The translations under genes and the position numbers were made by a program. The notes under the pieces were generated by a model. It had not been told where the DNA came from and ran no database searches. It worked only from the letters and a program-made list of their open reading frames with translations. This document shows, piece by piece, positions 1-8,493 of a stretch of 64,000 bases of DNA. The stretch is from Xenophilus sp. AP218F (GTDB lineage Bacteria > Pseudomonadota > Gammaproteobacteria > Burkholderiales > Chromobacteriaceae), in the NCBI GenBank assembly GCA_002213445.1, contig NJIE01000024.1, positions 62,001 through 126,000 of the forward strand, written 5' to 3'. Positions within the stretch are counted from its first letter, which is position 1. Every line of letters starts with the position of its first letter.

Positions 1-315
1 ATGCGCCAACTGTTTTTCGTGATAGCGGCGCACGCGCTCGGCGGCGGCGGACAATGCCTGGCGCACGTCCGCCGACAGGCGCTGGAAAGCGGCTTCCAGC
101 TCGGCGCGGTCAAGCGTCAGCTCGGCCATGCTCGCCGCGCGCATGCGGTCGAAACGGTTGGTGTAGTCGATCACCGCCGCGTCGCCGCGCGCCTTGACGT
201 CATCGCAGATCGCGGCGACGGCGGCGTCCACCGCCGGGTCTTGCGCGGTCTCGAAGGCCAGCAGCGCCTGGAGGCGGGCAGCGAAATCGGACTGGGAGGA
301 AGACAGCTTTTGCAT
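1..315 (-). CDS. hisD: Histidinol dehydrogenase, N-terminal part (cut by window edge)
   Basis: Only the first 105 codons are in the window; the gene runs off the left edge. The translation starts MQKLSSSQSDFAARLQALL and continues with VDAAVAAICDDVKARGDAAVIDYTNRFD in pieces typical of the HisD N-terminus, which precedes the NAD-binding and zinc-binding parts. HisD oxidises histidinol to histidine in the last two steps of histidine synthesis. It lies downstream of hisG on the same strand, as in many betaproteobacterial his operons, with an unusual 190-bp spacer holding a small palindromic element. A GGGG-containing ribosome site precedes the ATG. The assignment rests on the partial sequence plus context. 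Confidence 0.85.
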   Translation of the reverse strand, partial: MQKLSSSQSDFAARLQALLAFETAQDPAVDAAVAAICDDVKARGDAAVIDYTNRFDRMRAASMAELTLDRAELEAAFQRLSADVRQALSAAAERVRRYHEKQLAH

Positions 316-353
316 GATGAACCCCGTATTTTTTGCCGCGGCAGCAGGCTGAG

Positions 354-473
354 ATGCTTTTGATTAGCCGCGGAATCCACAGAAAAACACGGAAGGAAAA
401 GCGAAGAACCCAAACAGGCGATCATGCTTTTTCTGTGGTGTTCCGTGGATTCCTTGGCTAAAAATGCTTTTGA
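354..473. repeat. MITE-like palindromic element with 10-bp direct repeats
   Basis: The sequence ATGCTTTTGA occurs at 354-363 and again at 464-473. Between them lies a 100-bp imperfect palindrome that begins TTAGCC and carries GGAATCCAC on the left, with GTGGATTCC and GGCTAA on the right. Inner arms also pair partly (CACAGAAAAA against TTTTTCTGTG). It sits in the spacer between hisG and hisD. The layout resembles a small non-autonomous element with target-site duplications, but ATGCTTTT also occurs once inside, so the duplication could be fortuitous. Confidence 0.55.
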
Positions 474-505
474 ACGCCCTGCCGCCCGGCGGCCGAAACT
501 GATTT

Positions 506-1147
506 TCAGGCAGGCACCGCGCCGGCGAAGGCGTCCAGCACCGGCTGGATGGTGTCGTACTTGAGCTTGAGCGCGGCCTGATTGACCACCAGCCGCGAGC
601 TGATGTCGATGATGTGCTCCACCGCCGCCAGCTTGTTGGCGCGCAGGGTGCCGCCGGTGGAGACCAGATCGACGATGGCGTCGGCCAGTCCCACCAGCGG
701 CGCCAGCTCCATCGAGCCGTACAGCTTGATGATGTCGACGTGCACGCCCTTCTTGGCGAAGTGCTCGCGGGCGATCTGCGGGTACTTGGTGGCGATCTTC
801 AGCCGCGCGCCCTGCCGCACCGCGGCGTCGTAATCGTAGCCTTCCGGCACCGCCACCATCATCCTGCACTTGGCGATATTGAGATCCAGCGGCTGGTACA
901 GGCCAGCGCCGCCGTGCTCGATCAGCACGTCGCGCCCGGCGATGCCAAGATCGGCCGCGCCGTACTGGACGTAGGTGGGCACGTCGGAAGCGCGCACGAT
1001 CACCAGTTGCACCTCGGGATGGTTGGTGCCGATGATCAGCTTGCGCGAGGATTCGGGCGCTTCGGCCGGCACGATGCCGGCTGCGGCCAGCAAGGGCAGC
1101 GTTTCTTCAAAAATGCGGCCCTTGGACAGGGCGATGGTCAGCTTCAT
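506..1147 (-). CDS. hisG: ATP phosphoribosyltransferase, short form
   Basis: The 213-residue protein starts [20 protein letters not shown] and has the phosphate-binding ending ATP-PRT motif [15 protein letters not shown] near residue 160. It catalyses the first committed step of histidine synthesis, joining ATP and PRPP. The length matches the short HisG-S class, which lacks the C-terminal regulatory domain and works as an octamer with the HisRS-like subunit HisZ; hisZ is not in this window. It is followed by hisD after about 190 bp and preceded by a PilZ-protein gene 31 bp away on the same strand. Confidence 0.96.
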   Translation of the reverse strand: MKLTIALSKGRIFEETLPLLAAAGIVPAEAPESSRKLIIGTNHPEVQLVIVRASDVPTYVQYGAADLGIAGRDVLIEHGGAGLYQPLDLNIAKCRMMVAVPEGYDYDAAVRQGARLKIATKYPQIAREHFAKKGVHVDIIKLYGSMELAPLVGLADAIVDLVSTGGTLRANKLAAVEHIIDISSRLVVNQAALKLKYDTIQPVLDAFAGAVPA

Positions 1148-1178
1148 GATTCTCTACTGCGAATGGAGGAATTCGGGC

Positions 1179-1943
1179 TCAACCCAGCATGGCGCGGCGT
1201 TCGCGCTCCAGCTGGCCGACGTAACGCTGGATCAGCGTTTCCATGGCCGGCTTCAGGTTGAGATAAGAGCAGCCGATGCGCACCGCGTCGTTGCCGTTGC
1301 GCATCCTGGACACCAGCCGGTGGCGCACTTCGATGCCCAGCGCCAAGGAACCGAACGGCTTGAGTTCTATCGCGCAGTTCTGGTACTGCTGGCCGATGTC
1401 GAAGCCCAGCGTGCCGGTGCTGGGCAGCCACAGGCTCATGCCGCCCAGGCTGATGTCGAACAGCGCCAGGTCCATAGGATGATGCGGATAATCGGCGATA
1501 TGGCAGAACACCGGGTGCGACAGCGGGGTCTGGATGCGGAAGAACTCGCGGCGTTGCAGCTTGATCACCTGCTCGGGCAAATCGCACTCGAAGGCCGAGC
1601 GGCCGTCCACCGTCACCCTGCGCGCCTGGCCGGTGACGAACTGGGTCTTGACGCCTTCCGGCGAGCAGACGAAAACGTTGCGTTCGCTGGCCAGCACCTG
1701 GCTGTTGGTGTCCTCGTCCGCGCCCCAGTCAAAGGTGAAGCGGCCGCCCTGGTAATCGACGTCCAGCAGCCGGGTGAGGATGAAATTCTTCCCGCGATTG
1801 GCGAACACCGTCACCATGTGGCCGTGCTTGGCGATGCTGCTCAGGTGATGGGCAACCTCCACCGGCGTGGCCAGGGTGAACTTGGCCAGATCCAGCGGCT
1901 GCTGCGAATCGGACAGGTTGCCGGGAGTATTGTCGTTGTTCAC
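1179..1943 (-). CDS. ycgR: YcgR-type flagellar brake protein (PilZ domain)
   Basis: This 254-residue protein has an N-terminal YcgR domain (about residues 20-125) followed by a PilZ domain. The c-di-GMP-binding residues are visible as QRREFFR (RxxxR type) and DISLGGMSL (DxSxxG). In the known family, c-di-GMP-bound YcgR binds the flagellar motor and slows swimming. Translation starts at a GTG codon with GGAA upstream. It lies just upstream of hisG on the same strand, which is probably a chance neighbour because no functional link is known. The motifs make the family assignment firm; the motility role is from the family. Confidence 0.9.
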   Translation of the reverse strand: MNNDNTPGNLSDSQQPLDLAKFTLATPVEVAHHLSSIAKHGHMVTVFANRGKNFILTRLLDVDYQGGRFTFDWGADEDTNSQVLASERNVFVCSPEGVKTQFVTGQARRVTVDGRSAFECDLPEQVIKLQRREFFRIQTPLSHPVFCHIADYPHHPMDLALFDISLGGMSLWLPSTGTLGFDIGQQYQNCAIELKPFGSLALGIEVRHRLVSRMRNGNDAVRIGCSYLNLKPAMETLIQRYVGQLERERRAMLG

Positions 1944-1996
1944 GGGGTTCCGACTTTCATGGCTGCAAAGGACGGGGTTGACGGCGTAGAACCAGT

Positions 1997-2590
1997 TTAG
2001 CGCAACAGCTGTCGAATATCATAAGTCAAGTTGGCCGCGGACGTGCCGTAGGCCTCGAACACCCGCAAGCGGCCTTCCTTGTCCAGCAAATAGGAACCGG
2101 CGCTGTGATCGACGCTGTAGCTGCCGCCCGGCGTCGGCACCTGCTGGGCCACCACCTTGTACTGCTTGCTCACCTTGGCGATGGCCTCTTCGCTGCCGGT
2201 CAGGCCGACGAAAGCCGGGTTGAAGTGCGGTACATAACCGGCCAGCACCTGCGGCGTATCGCGCTTGGGATCGACGCTGATGAACAACACCTGCACCTTG
2301 GCGGCGTCCGCGCCCAGCTGCTTCATCACGCTGGCGTACTCCAGCATCGTGGTCGGGCAGACGTCCGGGCAATGGGTATAGCCGAAGAACAACGCCACCA
2401 CCTTGCCCTTGTAGGCCGCCAGGCTTTGCGGCTTGCCGTGGTGGTCGGTCAGGCTGAAATCGCCGCCCATGCTGGCGTCTTCGATCACCGTGCCCTTCAC
2501 CTCCAGCGGCGGCGGGGCGCACCCGACCAGCGCGGCGGTCAGCGACAGGGCGCACATCATCTGGATAAATCTGGATAGAAATACTGGCAT
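1997..2590 (-). CDS. SCO1/SenC family copper chaperone lipoprotein
   Basis: The protein (about 197 residues from the ATG at 2590) begins with a membrane-targeting segment ending in a lipobox-like ALVGC, then a thioredoxin fold. The copper ligands are seen as CPDVC (CxxxC) and a later histidine in SVDHSAGSYLLD. SCO proteins deliver copper to the CuA site of cytochrome c oxidase or handle thiol chemistry in the periplasm. A TTG nine bases upstream could also start it, but the ATG has GAGAG in front. The divergent neighbour is a DUF2909 membrane peptide, a family often found next to cytochrome oxidase assembly genes. Confidence 0.9.
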   Translation of the reverse strand: MPVFLSRFIQMMCALSLTAALVGCAPPPLEVKGTVIEDASMGGDFSLTDHHGKPQSLAAYKGKVVALFFGYTHCPDVCPTTMLEYASVMKQLGADAAKVQVLFISVDPKRDTPQVLAGYVPHFNPAFVGLTGSEEAIAKVSKQYKVVAQQVPTPGGSYSVDHSAGSYLLDKEGRLRVFEAYGTSAANLTYDIRQLLR

Positions 2591-2825
2591 CGCTCTCAAT
2601 CAATCGGAAAATCGTCGCGCTCGCCGCCGCGAATGGCCGCAAACGCACCAAGCCCTGAGCATACTGACGATGCGACAGCCCGGCAACTTGCCGCCGGCCG
2701 CCCTCGCCGCCATACTGAAAGCACACGGCGAGCGCGGCGCGCTCGCCCACGCATGGCGACAAGCGGTCCGTCCGCCCAAACGCCGCATCCGCTTGCCCAC
2801 GCCAGCCCGCCAGGAGGGCGCCGCC

Positions 2826-3038
2826 ATGACGCTATTGCTGCTGCTTTCGCTCGCCTGCATCGCACTGGTGCTGTTCCGCCATCTTCTGGCCCAGCTGCGG
2901 CTGGAGCCTGGCCCGCCGCCATCCATCCGCTCGCTGACCTTGCGGCTGGGCCTGTCGCTCGGCCTGCTGCTGCTGCTGCTGCTGGGGGCGGTGTTCGGCT
3001 GGTGGCGGGCCCCCGCCGGACATCCCCCCTCGCCATAA
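2826..3038 (+). CDS. Small twin-transmembrane protein, DUF2909 type
   Basis: A 70-residue protein with two predicted membrane helices: LLLLLSLACIALVLF near the start and LGLSLGLLLLLLLGAVFGWW near residues 41-60. The loop carries SIRSLTLR, which resembles the conserved RALTxRI block of DUF2909 proteins found beside SURF1 and cytochrome oxidase genes. The ATG is preceded by a strong AGGAGG at 2812-2817, which supports this start over longer readings. Its location opposite the Sco1 gene fits a respiratory-complex assembly setting. The exact function of the family is unknown to me. Confidence 0.75.
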   Translation: MTLLLLLSLACIALVLFRHLLAQLRLEPGPPPSIRSLTLRLGLSLGLLLLLLLGAVFGWWRAPAGHPPSP

Positions 3039-3193
3039 CGCGCGCCCCGGCTGACGGTGCACCGCGCGTTCCTGCCGGATGCGAATTATCCAGATTGGAA
3101 ATTCTGTGCTTGCAACGGGCAACAAATCGCCTTTAATGGAATCTGCCCGCTTCCCGTGCCGAACCACCGTCTGGATACTCCCAAAGCGCAACC

Positions 3194-4468
3194 ATGCCAG
3201 CCACAGAAACCGCCCGTTTCCATCCTCTTTTTTTCAGCCGGCTGGAGCAGCTGGCCGTCCGCCGCCCGCTCAGGCTCGGCGAAGATCTGTTCGCCGCCGA
3301 CGGCGGCAAGCTGCTGGCCAAAGGCAGCCTGCTCTCCGCCGACTGGCGCGCCCGCCTGCATGGCCAGCGCCTGCAACCGCCGCTGGAAACCTGCCTTGAC
3401 GTCGAAGGCTTCGCCGCGGCGGCCGCGATCAAGGAGGCGGCTCGCCGCCAGTGGGCGCGCTTCCCGCTGTTGCAGGTCCTGTTCGTCCGTCCGGCCGACC
3501 GCAACGCCTGCCTCGCCATTCTGGAAACCTTGCCGCTGAACGCGCCGCTCAACCTCTATCTGGCGCTGATGGAGGTCGACGGCAAGCTGGACGACCATAT
3601 CCGCGCCTGCCTGCTGGCCATCGGCATTTCGCGCCTGCTGGCCTTGCCCAGCAATCAGCAGCATCAACTGGCGCTGGCGGCGCTGTTGCGCGATATCGGC
3701 CAGTTCTACCTCGATCCGGCGCAAATCGAAGCCCGCCACCAGCTGGACGCCGCCGCCTGGCGGCATTACGCCGACCACCCGCGCATCAGCTCCAAACAGA
3801 TACTCGCCGTCTGCCAGCTCAAGCAGCCCGAACCGATCGTGCGGGCGGTGCTGCAGCATCATGAACGGCTGGACGGCAGCGGCTACCCGGCGCACGGCCG
3901 CGGCGAACAGGTGGACATCGGCGGGCAGGTGCTATTGGCGGCCGACACGGTGAGCGAATTGCTGGCGCGCTACCCGGACGCCCAGGCGCGCATCGACATC
4001 GCGCTGAAAATCCAGCCGGAAGAGATGGACTACGCCATCGTCTCGGCGCTCTGCCAGCTGCTGCGCCGGCTGGATGTCCCCGCCGCCGGTCCCGCGCCGG
4101 TGGCCGCAGAAGCCCTGCACCAGCTGCTGCATCATATCGGCCGCATCACCCAGCAATTCTGGCGCCTGAAAGAAGAGGAAGGCGAATTGTCCGCCGCGGG
4201 CCAGACGCTGCTGGACGACACCATGCAGCGCTTCAACGCCATCCAGCGCTCGCTGTTCAGCACCGGGGCCGACGAAATCGAACAATTGCCGGCGCAGGAC
4301 GACCTGATCCGGCGCGAGCTGGACGGCGTGGTCTGCGAGATTCGCTGGCGGCTCTCCAGTCTGGCGCGCGAAATCGCATTGCGGCAGGGACAACTGCCCG
4401 AGGCGGAACGAGGGGAGTTCATGACCCTGGCCCGGCTGCTGATGCCGGGCGAGGACGATCACGACTGA
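3194..4468 (+). CDS. HD-GYP-related protein with degenerate HD motif
   Basis: A 424-residue protein whose middle part (about 140-260) resembles HD-GYP c-di-GMP phosphodiesterases. The GYP block HHERLDGSGYP is intact at residues 222-232, and DHP is present at 194-196. The HD pair itself reads R166-D167 (LLRDIG), so a key metal-binding histidine is missing. It may therefore bind but not hydrolyse c-di-GMP, or hydrolyse it poorly. The C-terminal 130 residues are helical with no recognised domain. Its end overlaps the end of bioD by 10 bp in a convergent arrangement. The loss of activity is an inference. Confidence 0.85.
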   Translation: MPATETARFHPLFFSRLEQLAVRRPLRLGEDLFAADGGKLLAKGSLLSADWRARLHGQRLQPPLETCLDVEGFAAAAAIKEAARRQWARFPLLQVLFVRPADRNACLAILETLPLNAPLNLYLALMEVDGKLDDHIRACLLAIGISRLLALPSNQQHQLALAALLRDIGQFYLDPAQIEARHQLDAAAWRHYADHPRISSKQILAVCQLKQPEPIVRAVLQHHERLDGSGYPAHGRGEQVDIGGQVLLAADTVSELLARYPDAQARIDIALKIQPEEMDYAIVSALCQLLRRLDVPAAGPAPVAAEALHQLLHHIGRITQQFWRLKEEEGELSAAGQTLLDDTMQRFNAIQRSLFSTGADEIEQLPAQDDLIRRELDGVVCEIRWRLSSLAREIALRQGQLPEAERGEFMTLARLLMPGEDDHD

Positions 4469-5085
4469 TACGGAATTTCCAGCAGCAGCGGCGCCGGAAT
4501 ATGGCGCCGCAGCGTATCCAGGTTCTCGGCGTAAGCCGCCTGCCTGGGCTGCGGACAGTTGGCCACCCAGCCGGCCAGCGCGAGCCCGCTGTCCGCTATC
4601 GCGCGTGCGGTCAGCAGCGCATGATTGATGCACCCCAGCCGCATGCCCACCACCAGAATCACCGGCAGGCCCAGCGATTGCGCCATATCGGACATGAACA
4701 GCGTATCGGACAGCGGTGCGAGCCAGCCGCCCGCGCCTTCCACCAGCACGATGTCGCCCTGCTCCGCCAGCCGCCGATAATGTTCGGCGACGCGGGCCGG
4801 ATCGATCGCCACGCCCGCTTCGCGCGCGGCGATATGCGGCGAGACCGGCGGCAGGAAACGGTAGGGATTCATCAATTCGAGATCGGTCTGGCCGGTCGCG
4901 GCGGTGAGCCGCGCCACATCGTCGTTATGCCAGCTGCCGTCGGCCTGGATGTCGCAACCGGAGGCCACCGGCTTCATCGCCAGCACGCGCTTGCCCTGGC
5001 GCTGGTACAGGCGGATCAGCTCGACCGCGGAATGGGTTTTGCCGATCTCGGTGTCGGTGCCGGTAATGAAATAGCCCTGGCTCAT
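4459..5085 (-). CDS. bioD: ATP-dependent dethiobiotin synthetase
   Basis: The 208-residue protein carries the BioD P-loop GTDTEIGKTH at residues 8-17, MKPVASGC, and VEGAGGWLAPLSD. It closes the ureido ring of dethiobiotin from diaminopelargonic acid, CO2 and ATP. Its ATG overlaps the TGA of the upstream acyltransferase gene (ATGA). The first 79 codons are almost identical to a second, truncated bioD 5' end at 7549-7812, so this intact copy sits downstream of an inserted segment. It probably relies on the promoter of the acyltransferase or upstream acetyltransferase gene. Confidence 0.96.
   Translation of the reverse strand: MSQGYFITGTDTEIGKTHSAVELIRLYQRQGKRVLAMKPVASGCDIQADGSWHNDDVARLTAATGQTDLELMNPYRFLPPVSPHIAAREAGVAIDPARVAEHYRRLAEQGDIVLVEGAGGWLAPLSDTLFMSDMAQSLGLPVILVVGMRLGCINHALLTARAIADSGLALAGWVANCPQPRQAAYAENLDTLRRHIPAPLLLEIPYQS
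4848..5085 (-). repeat. Direct repeat copy A (bioD 5' end)
   Basis: This 238-bp stretch matches 7575-7812 in the same orientation with a constant offset of 2727 and a single difference (T at 4905, C at 7632). The match ends exactly at the bioD ATG on one side. The two copies flank the acyltransferase gene. Confidence 0.95.
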
Positions 5086-7112
5086 AACTTCCCTCTGGGC
5101 ATACCCGGCACCACTTGAGCAGTGCGCATGCCTGCTGCCGCTTTTAAAGGCAAACGTCGCAAATACATCTGGTACAAAGCATGGCTGCCGTACAGGTTGA
5201 GGTGGCCATAATCGCCGTTCTTATAGATAGGCATGCCTGCCCACGACAACTGGCATCGGCCATTTTGACAGAATGCATGATAGGTATCGATAATGCTCAC
5301 CTGCTGATATTTATCACGGATAGACTCCAAAATCGGCATGTATTGTTCATATCCAGACTCAGACCGCTCAATGGGAAAGCTGCACTCTCTATTTCCTGAC
5401 ACATACAAACTATTATAGAGATTGCAATTGATTAGCTCTTTAGGCATATATGGAATGTCATTGAACAATACCACTTGCTTGCCTGCATTCACCAAAACTG
5501 CCACAGTTTGCTCCAATTTATCGCCAAACTCATTTCTTACAAAACCATGGCCGGAAGGTAAGTTACTAGACGTGTTGTTATATGCGGCCCAAGCGCCAGA
5601 CATGAAAACAGTACCGATCTCCCGGTGCTCTAGCAGGTACTGCATTACCTGCTTATTTCGTTGCGCGCAAGCTTTGTCATGCTCTCTCAAGGCCGGATCT
5701 CCCTGCTGGTCCGCTTGTTTCATCAATGGCGGGCACATGCTATAGGCCGCATCCTGCACCGACATTTCTTGATCCTTGCCTAGTTTATCGACAAAGTAGA
5801 TCAAATGATAAGCATGGGAATCTCCCCACAGGAAGCCTTTTTTCGCCGCGCCCTGCCGTCCCAGCACACAGGCTTCAGCATCTGTGACTCCCGGCTGGCC
5901 CCAACACTGCGCCGCCCTTGGTTCGTCCCAGACATTGGCCTTGCTCACTTGGTAAAGCTTCGTCATCCCATCAGGGTAAACAAAGGACAACTCATCCGTA
6001 TGCTTCGCCAAAATCAAAAACATGGTGCAGACAGCAGCCGGGCTCGCCAAAAATATCCCGATAGCCCGCTTCCATGGCATGGCCTTTAGACGCAGCGGCT
6101 GCTCTACCAGCTTGTGCGTGAATAACGCTGCCATATAGGATGCGGCAAACGCACATAGCACTAATTTCCAACCGTTAAACTGAAAATAACGACAGAAATA
6201 CAGCACCGGCCAATGCCATAAATAAAGACAATAAGACAGTTTTCCAAAATGCACGAAAACCGCTTGTTCTAACAGCGCCCGATTCAAGAAGCGAGCGCGC
6301 CGCGACGCAAAAATCAGCAACACGCTGGCCAACACCGGAAGTAAAGCGGAAAAACCGGGGAACGCCACCTGCTTATCAAAGCCTACAGCTGCTAGGAGAA
6401 TCGCCAGCAAAGCTAGCAGGAGTACCACATCAGCCCACCACGCTCGTCGCACCTGCCCTTGCCTTCTTTCATACAAGGCCAAAGCGACACCGGGAATGAA
6501 CTCAAAGATGCGACCGAGAAATGAATAGTAACCGCTAGAGGGATCCAGCCTCAGCAAGTGCAACGACCACGCCAAAGAGCCAGCAAAAACCACGATACCC
6601 AACCCGATCAGCACCCGGAAGCGTTTGATCAGCAGGAATGCCAACACCAACGGCAAGCATAGATAAAATTGCTCTTCGATCGAAAGTGACCAAATATGCA
6701 ATAGCGGAATCTGCTCGGCCTCGGTGGCGAAGTAACCTACATTTTTGGCTTGATACAGATTGGACAGGAAGAAGAACACATAGCAGGCGTTCTTCACCAG
6801 ATCATAAAGCCTTTCCGGAATATTGAATAAAGCGGTAAATATTAGCGTACTCACCACAACTAGCAGCAGAGAAGGAACCAGCCTTTTAGCCCGCTTGGCG
6901 TAAAAACTGGAAAAGCGAAACTGCCCCGCTTCGATATCCATTGCTAGAACCGTGGTTACTACAAAGCCAGATATCACAAAAAAGACATCGACACCGATAA
7001 AACCGCCGGAAAAATGAGGTACCGAAGCATGACAGAGCATGACTAACAACACGGCAATGGCACGTAGGCCATCTATATCTGCCCGGTATGGGAATTGGTT
7101 TTTTTGTAACAT
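5082..7112 (-). CDS. OafA/YrhL-type O-acyltransferase with SGNH tail
   Basis: A 676-residue membrane acyltransferase. It begins with the family hallmark YRADIDGLRAIAVLLVMLCH, where the histidine is catalytic, followed by about ten membrane helices to residue 370. The C-terminal periplasmic part is SGNH-like, with GDSHAYHL near residue 440 and a late YGHLNLYGSHALYQ that supplies the catalytic His. Such proteins O-acetylate O-antigen, capsule or peptidoglycan sugars. The gene is AT-richer than its surroundings, has a weak ribosome site, and lies between duplicated bioD ends, so it looks horizontally acquired. The sugar target is unknown. Confidence 0.92.
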   Translation of the reverse strand: MLQKNQFPYRADIDGLRAIAVLLVMLCHASVPHFSGGFIGVDVFFVISGFVVTTVLAMDIEAGQFRFSSFYAKRAKRLVPSLLLVVVSTLIFTALFNIPERLYDLVKNACYVFFFLSNLYQAKNVGYFATEAEQIPLLHIWSLSIEEQFYLCLPLVLAFLLIKRFRVLIGLGIVVFAGSLAWSLHLLRLDPSSGYYSFLGRIFEFIPGVALALYERRQGQVRRAWWADVVLLLALLAILLAAVGFDKQVAFPGFSALLPVLASVLLIFASRRARFLNRALLEQAVFVHFGKLSYCLYLWHWPVLYFCRYFQFNGWKLVLCAFAASYMAALFTHKLVEQPLRLKAMPWKRAIGIFLASPAAVCTMFLILAKHTDELSFVYPDGMTKLYQVSKANVWDEPRAAQCWGQPGVTDAEACVLGRQGAAKKGFLWGDSHAYHLIYFVDKLGKDQEMSVQDAAYSMCPPLMKQADQQGDPALREHDKACAQRNKQVMQYLLEHREIGTVFMSGAWAAYNNTSSNLPSGHGFVRNEFGDKLEQTVAVLVNAGKQVVLFNDIPYMPKELINCNLYNSLYVSGNRECSFPIERSESGYEQYMPILESIRDKYQQVSIIDTYHAFCQNGRCQLSWAGMPIYKNGDYGHLNLYGSHALYQMYLRRLPLKAAAGMRTAQVVPGMPRGKL

Positions 7113-7350
7113 TTAAATACAATCAATATTTCTTTGCTATGTTGGACTAGAAGCAAGCATTGCCCTTGGCTCCCGATGGCAGCTCTATCTGATCGCAAAC
7201 ACATAGACAAGGAGAACGGCTGGCAACAGGCCGACCGACGCAACCAGAGAAGCCGCACTTCGCCCCATGCCGTTTCTCTCTCGTTCAACGACACGGATGG
7301 CTAGAGTTCGGAAGCTAGGCGGACATCATGTAGTAGATCGGGGAATATAG

Positions 7351-7372
7351 CAGTTTTCCCGGTAGAAAACTG
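7351..7372. repeat. Short perfect inverted repeat in the acyltransferase upstream region
   Basis: CAGTTTTC and GAAAACTG form a perfect 8-bp stem around CCGGTA. It lies in the 460-bp non-coding stretch (7113-7574) between the acyltransferase start and repeat copy B. That stretch holds no convincing ORF and could contain the promoter or debris from the insertion event. Confidence 0.4.
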
Positions 7373-7548
7373 TAGTGGTCCACCATTTGCGGTAGCCTAA
7401 TGAGTCCGAAGAATAACTTAGATGGTACAGCTGCCACCTCAACCAAGTTGCTCCATTAGCAGGGCGTGTCATACTTTCAGCCTATCATTCAAGCTTGCAG
7501 CCGCTTACCCTCCCCCTTTGAACAAGACCATATCGTTGGCCTGGCATG

Positions 7549-7812
7549 CTAAGCCATCAGCGTCAACGACACCCGCGGCAGGAAACGGTAGGGATTCATC
7601 AATTCGAGATCGGTCTGGCCGGTCGCGGCGGCGAGCCGCGCCACATCGTCGTTATGCCAGCTGCCGTCGGCCTGGATGTCGCAACCGGAGGCCACCGGCT
7701 TCATCGCCAGCACGCGCTTGCCCTGGCGCTGGTACAGGCGGATCAGCTCGACCGCGGAATGGGTTTTGCCGATCTCGGTGTCGGTGCCGGTAATGAAATA
7801 GCCCTGGCTCAT
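7549..7812 (-). pseudogene. bioD: Truncated bioD (5' fragment)
   Basis: The reading frame starts MSQGYFITGTDTEIGKTH like intact BioD and matches it for 79 residues (one change, T to A). After PYRFLP it runs into unrelated codons and stops at residue 87. The P-loop is kept but the carboxylate-binding and dimer parts are lost, so no activity is expected. Its ATG overlaps the stop of the upstream XAT acetyltransferase (ATGA), which suggests this is the ancestral bioD start position that was split when the acyltransferase segment arrived. Confidence 0.9.
7575..7812 (-). repeat. Direct repeat copy B (bioD 5' end)
   Basis: This is the partner of 4848-5085, 237 of 238 bases identical, in the same orientation. 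Identity starts and stops abruptly, which fits a recent duplication rather than gene conversion over a long tract. Confidence 0.95.
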
Positions 7813-8468
7813 GCCTGTCCTTCCTGTGTTGTCTGATCGAATGCGCGGCTCGCCGCCTCCAGCGCCGCGATGTCGGCCGCGCAGATCTCCCGTTTGAGCG
7901 CCTGGAATTTTGCCTCCGGCCAATCGTACAGTCTCAGCGCCAGCAGCCTGGCGATCACGTCCGGCGCGAAGCGATGGCGGATCAGGCTGGCCGGACTGCC
8001 GCCGACCACGCTGTACGGTTCCACATCGCGCGTGACCACGCTGCCGGCGGCGACGATGGCGCCCTCGCCTATCGTCACGCCGGGCATGAGCATCGCCCGC
8101 ATGCCTATCCACGCGCCGTCGGCGATCACGGTATCGCCCTTGCCCTGGTAAGACTCGGCCAGAAAGTCGACGAAGGGGTAGAGACTGAACCAGTCGGCCC
8201 GGTGAGTATGGTTGCCGCCCATCAGGATCACCGCCTCGGCGCCGATGCAGACATAGTCGCCGATATGCAGCTGATCGATTTCCCACTGCGGCCGCCACGC
8301 CGCGCGGCTGTAGGCGTCGCCGTAGAGATAGCGCACCACGCTGGCTTCGAAGCCATCGTCCCAGGCGTGGCTGTAGTAACTATGGCTGCCCTTGATATGG
8401 ATATTGGGATTGGTGACGGTCTGGTGGAGCATCTCCACTTGCGACCAATGCTTGTCGCTGGCTTGCAT
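7809..8468 (-). CDS. XAT/CatB-like left-handed beta-helix acetyltransferase
   Basis: A 219-residue hexapeptide-repeat acetyltransferase. It has IHIKGSHSYYSH at the start, the active-site histidine region ILMGGNHTHRADW and hexapeptide turns around IADGAWIGMRAMLMPGVTIG and GSVVTRDVEPYSVVGGSPA. This matches the xenobiotic acetyltransferase class that includes streptogramin and chloramphenicol (CatB) acetyltransferases. Many chromosomal members act on unknown small molecules or sugars, so resistance is not certain. It overlaps the start of the bioD fragment. A perfect inverted repeat lies 8 bp upstream of its ATG and may be an operator. Confidence 0.9.
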   Translation of the reverse strand: MQASDKHWSQVEMLHQTVTNPNIHIKGSHSYYSHAWDDGFEASVVRYLYGDAYSRAAWRPQWEIDQLHIGDYVCIGAEAVILMGGNHTHRADWFSLYPFVDFLAESYQGKGDTVIADGAWIGMRAMLMPGVTIGEGAIVAAGSVVTRDVEPYSVVGGSPASLIRHRFAPDVIARLLALRLYDWPEAKFQALKREICAADIAALEAASRAFDQTTQEGQA

Positions 8469-8476
8469 CTGCGTTC

Positions 8477-8493
8477 AACCTGAATGTCAGGTT
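8477..8493. promoter_or_regulatory. Palindrome upstream of the XAT gene
   Basis: AACCTGA and TCAGGTT form a perfect 7-bp inverted repeat around ATG. It lies immediately upstream of the acetyltransferase start, in its leader or promoter. The rest of the 363-bp gap (8469-8831) up to leuA holds no gene that I can support. Confidence 0.4.

Noticed and set aside
7073-7294. A 73-codon minus-strand frame overlapping the acyltransferase start
   Set aside because: No ribosome site, no recognisable protein features, and it overlaps the first codons of a well-supported gene in another frame.
7388-7398. ops/JUMPstart-like GCGGTAGCCT
   Set aside because: It is on the opposite strand to the acyltransferase gene and no polysaccharide operon follows it.
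5082-7574. Transposon or insertion sequence carrying the acyltransferase
   Set aside because: No transposase, terminal inverted repeats or target-site duplication of the expected size; the flanks are duplicated bioD coding sequence.
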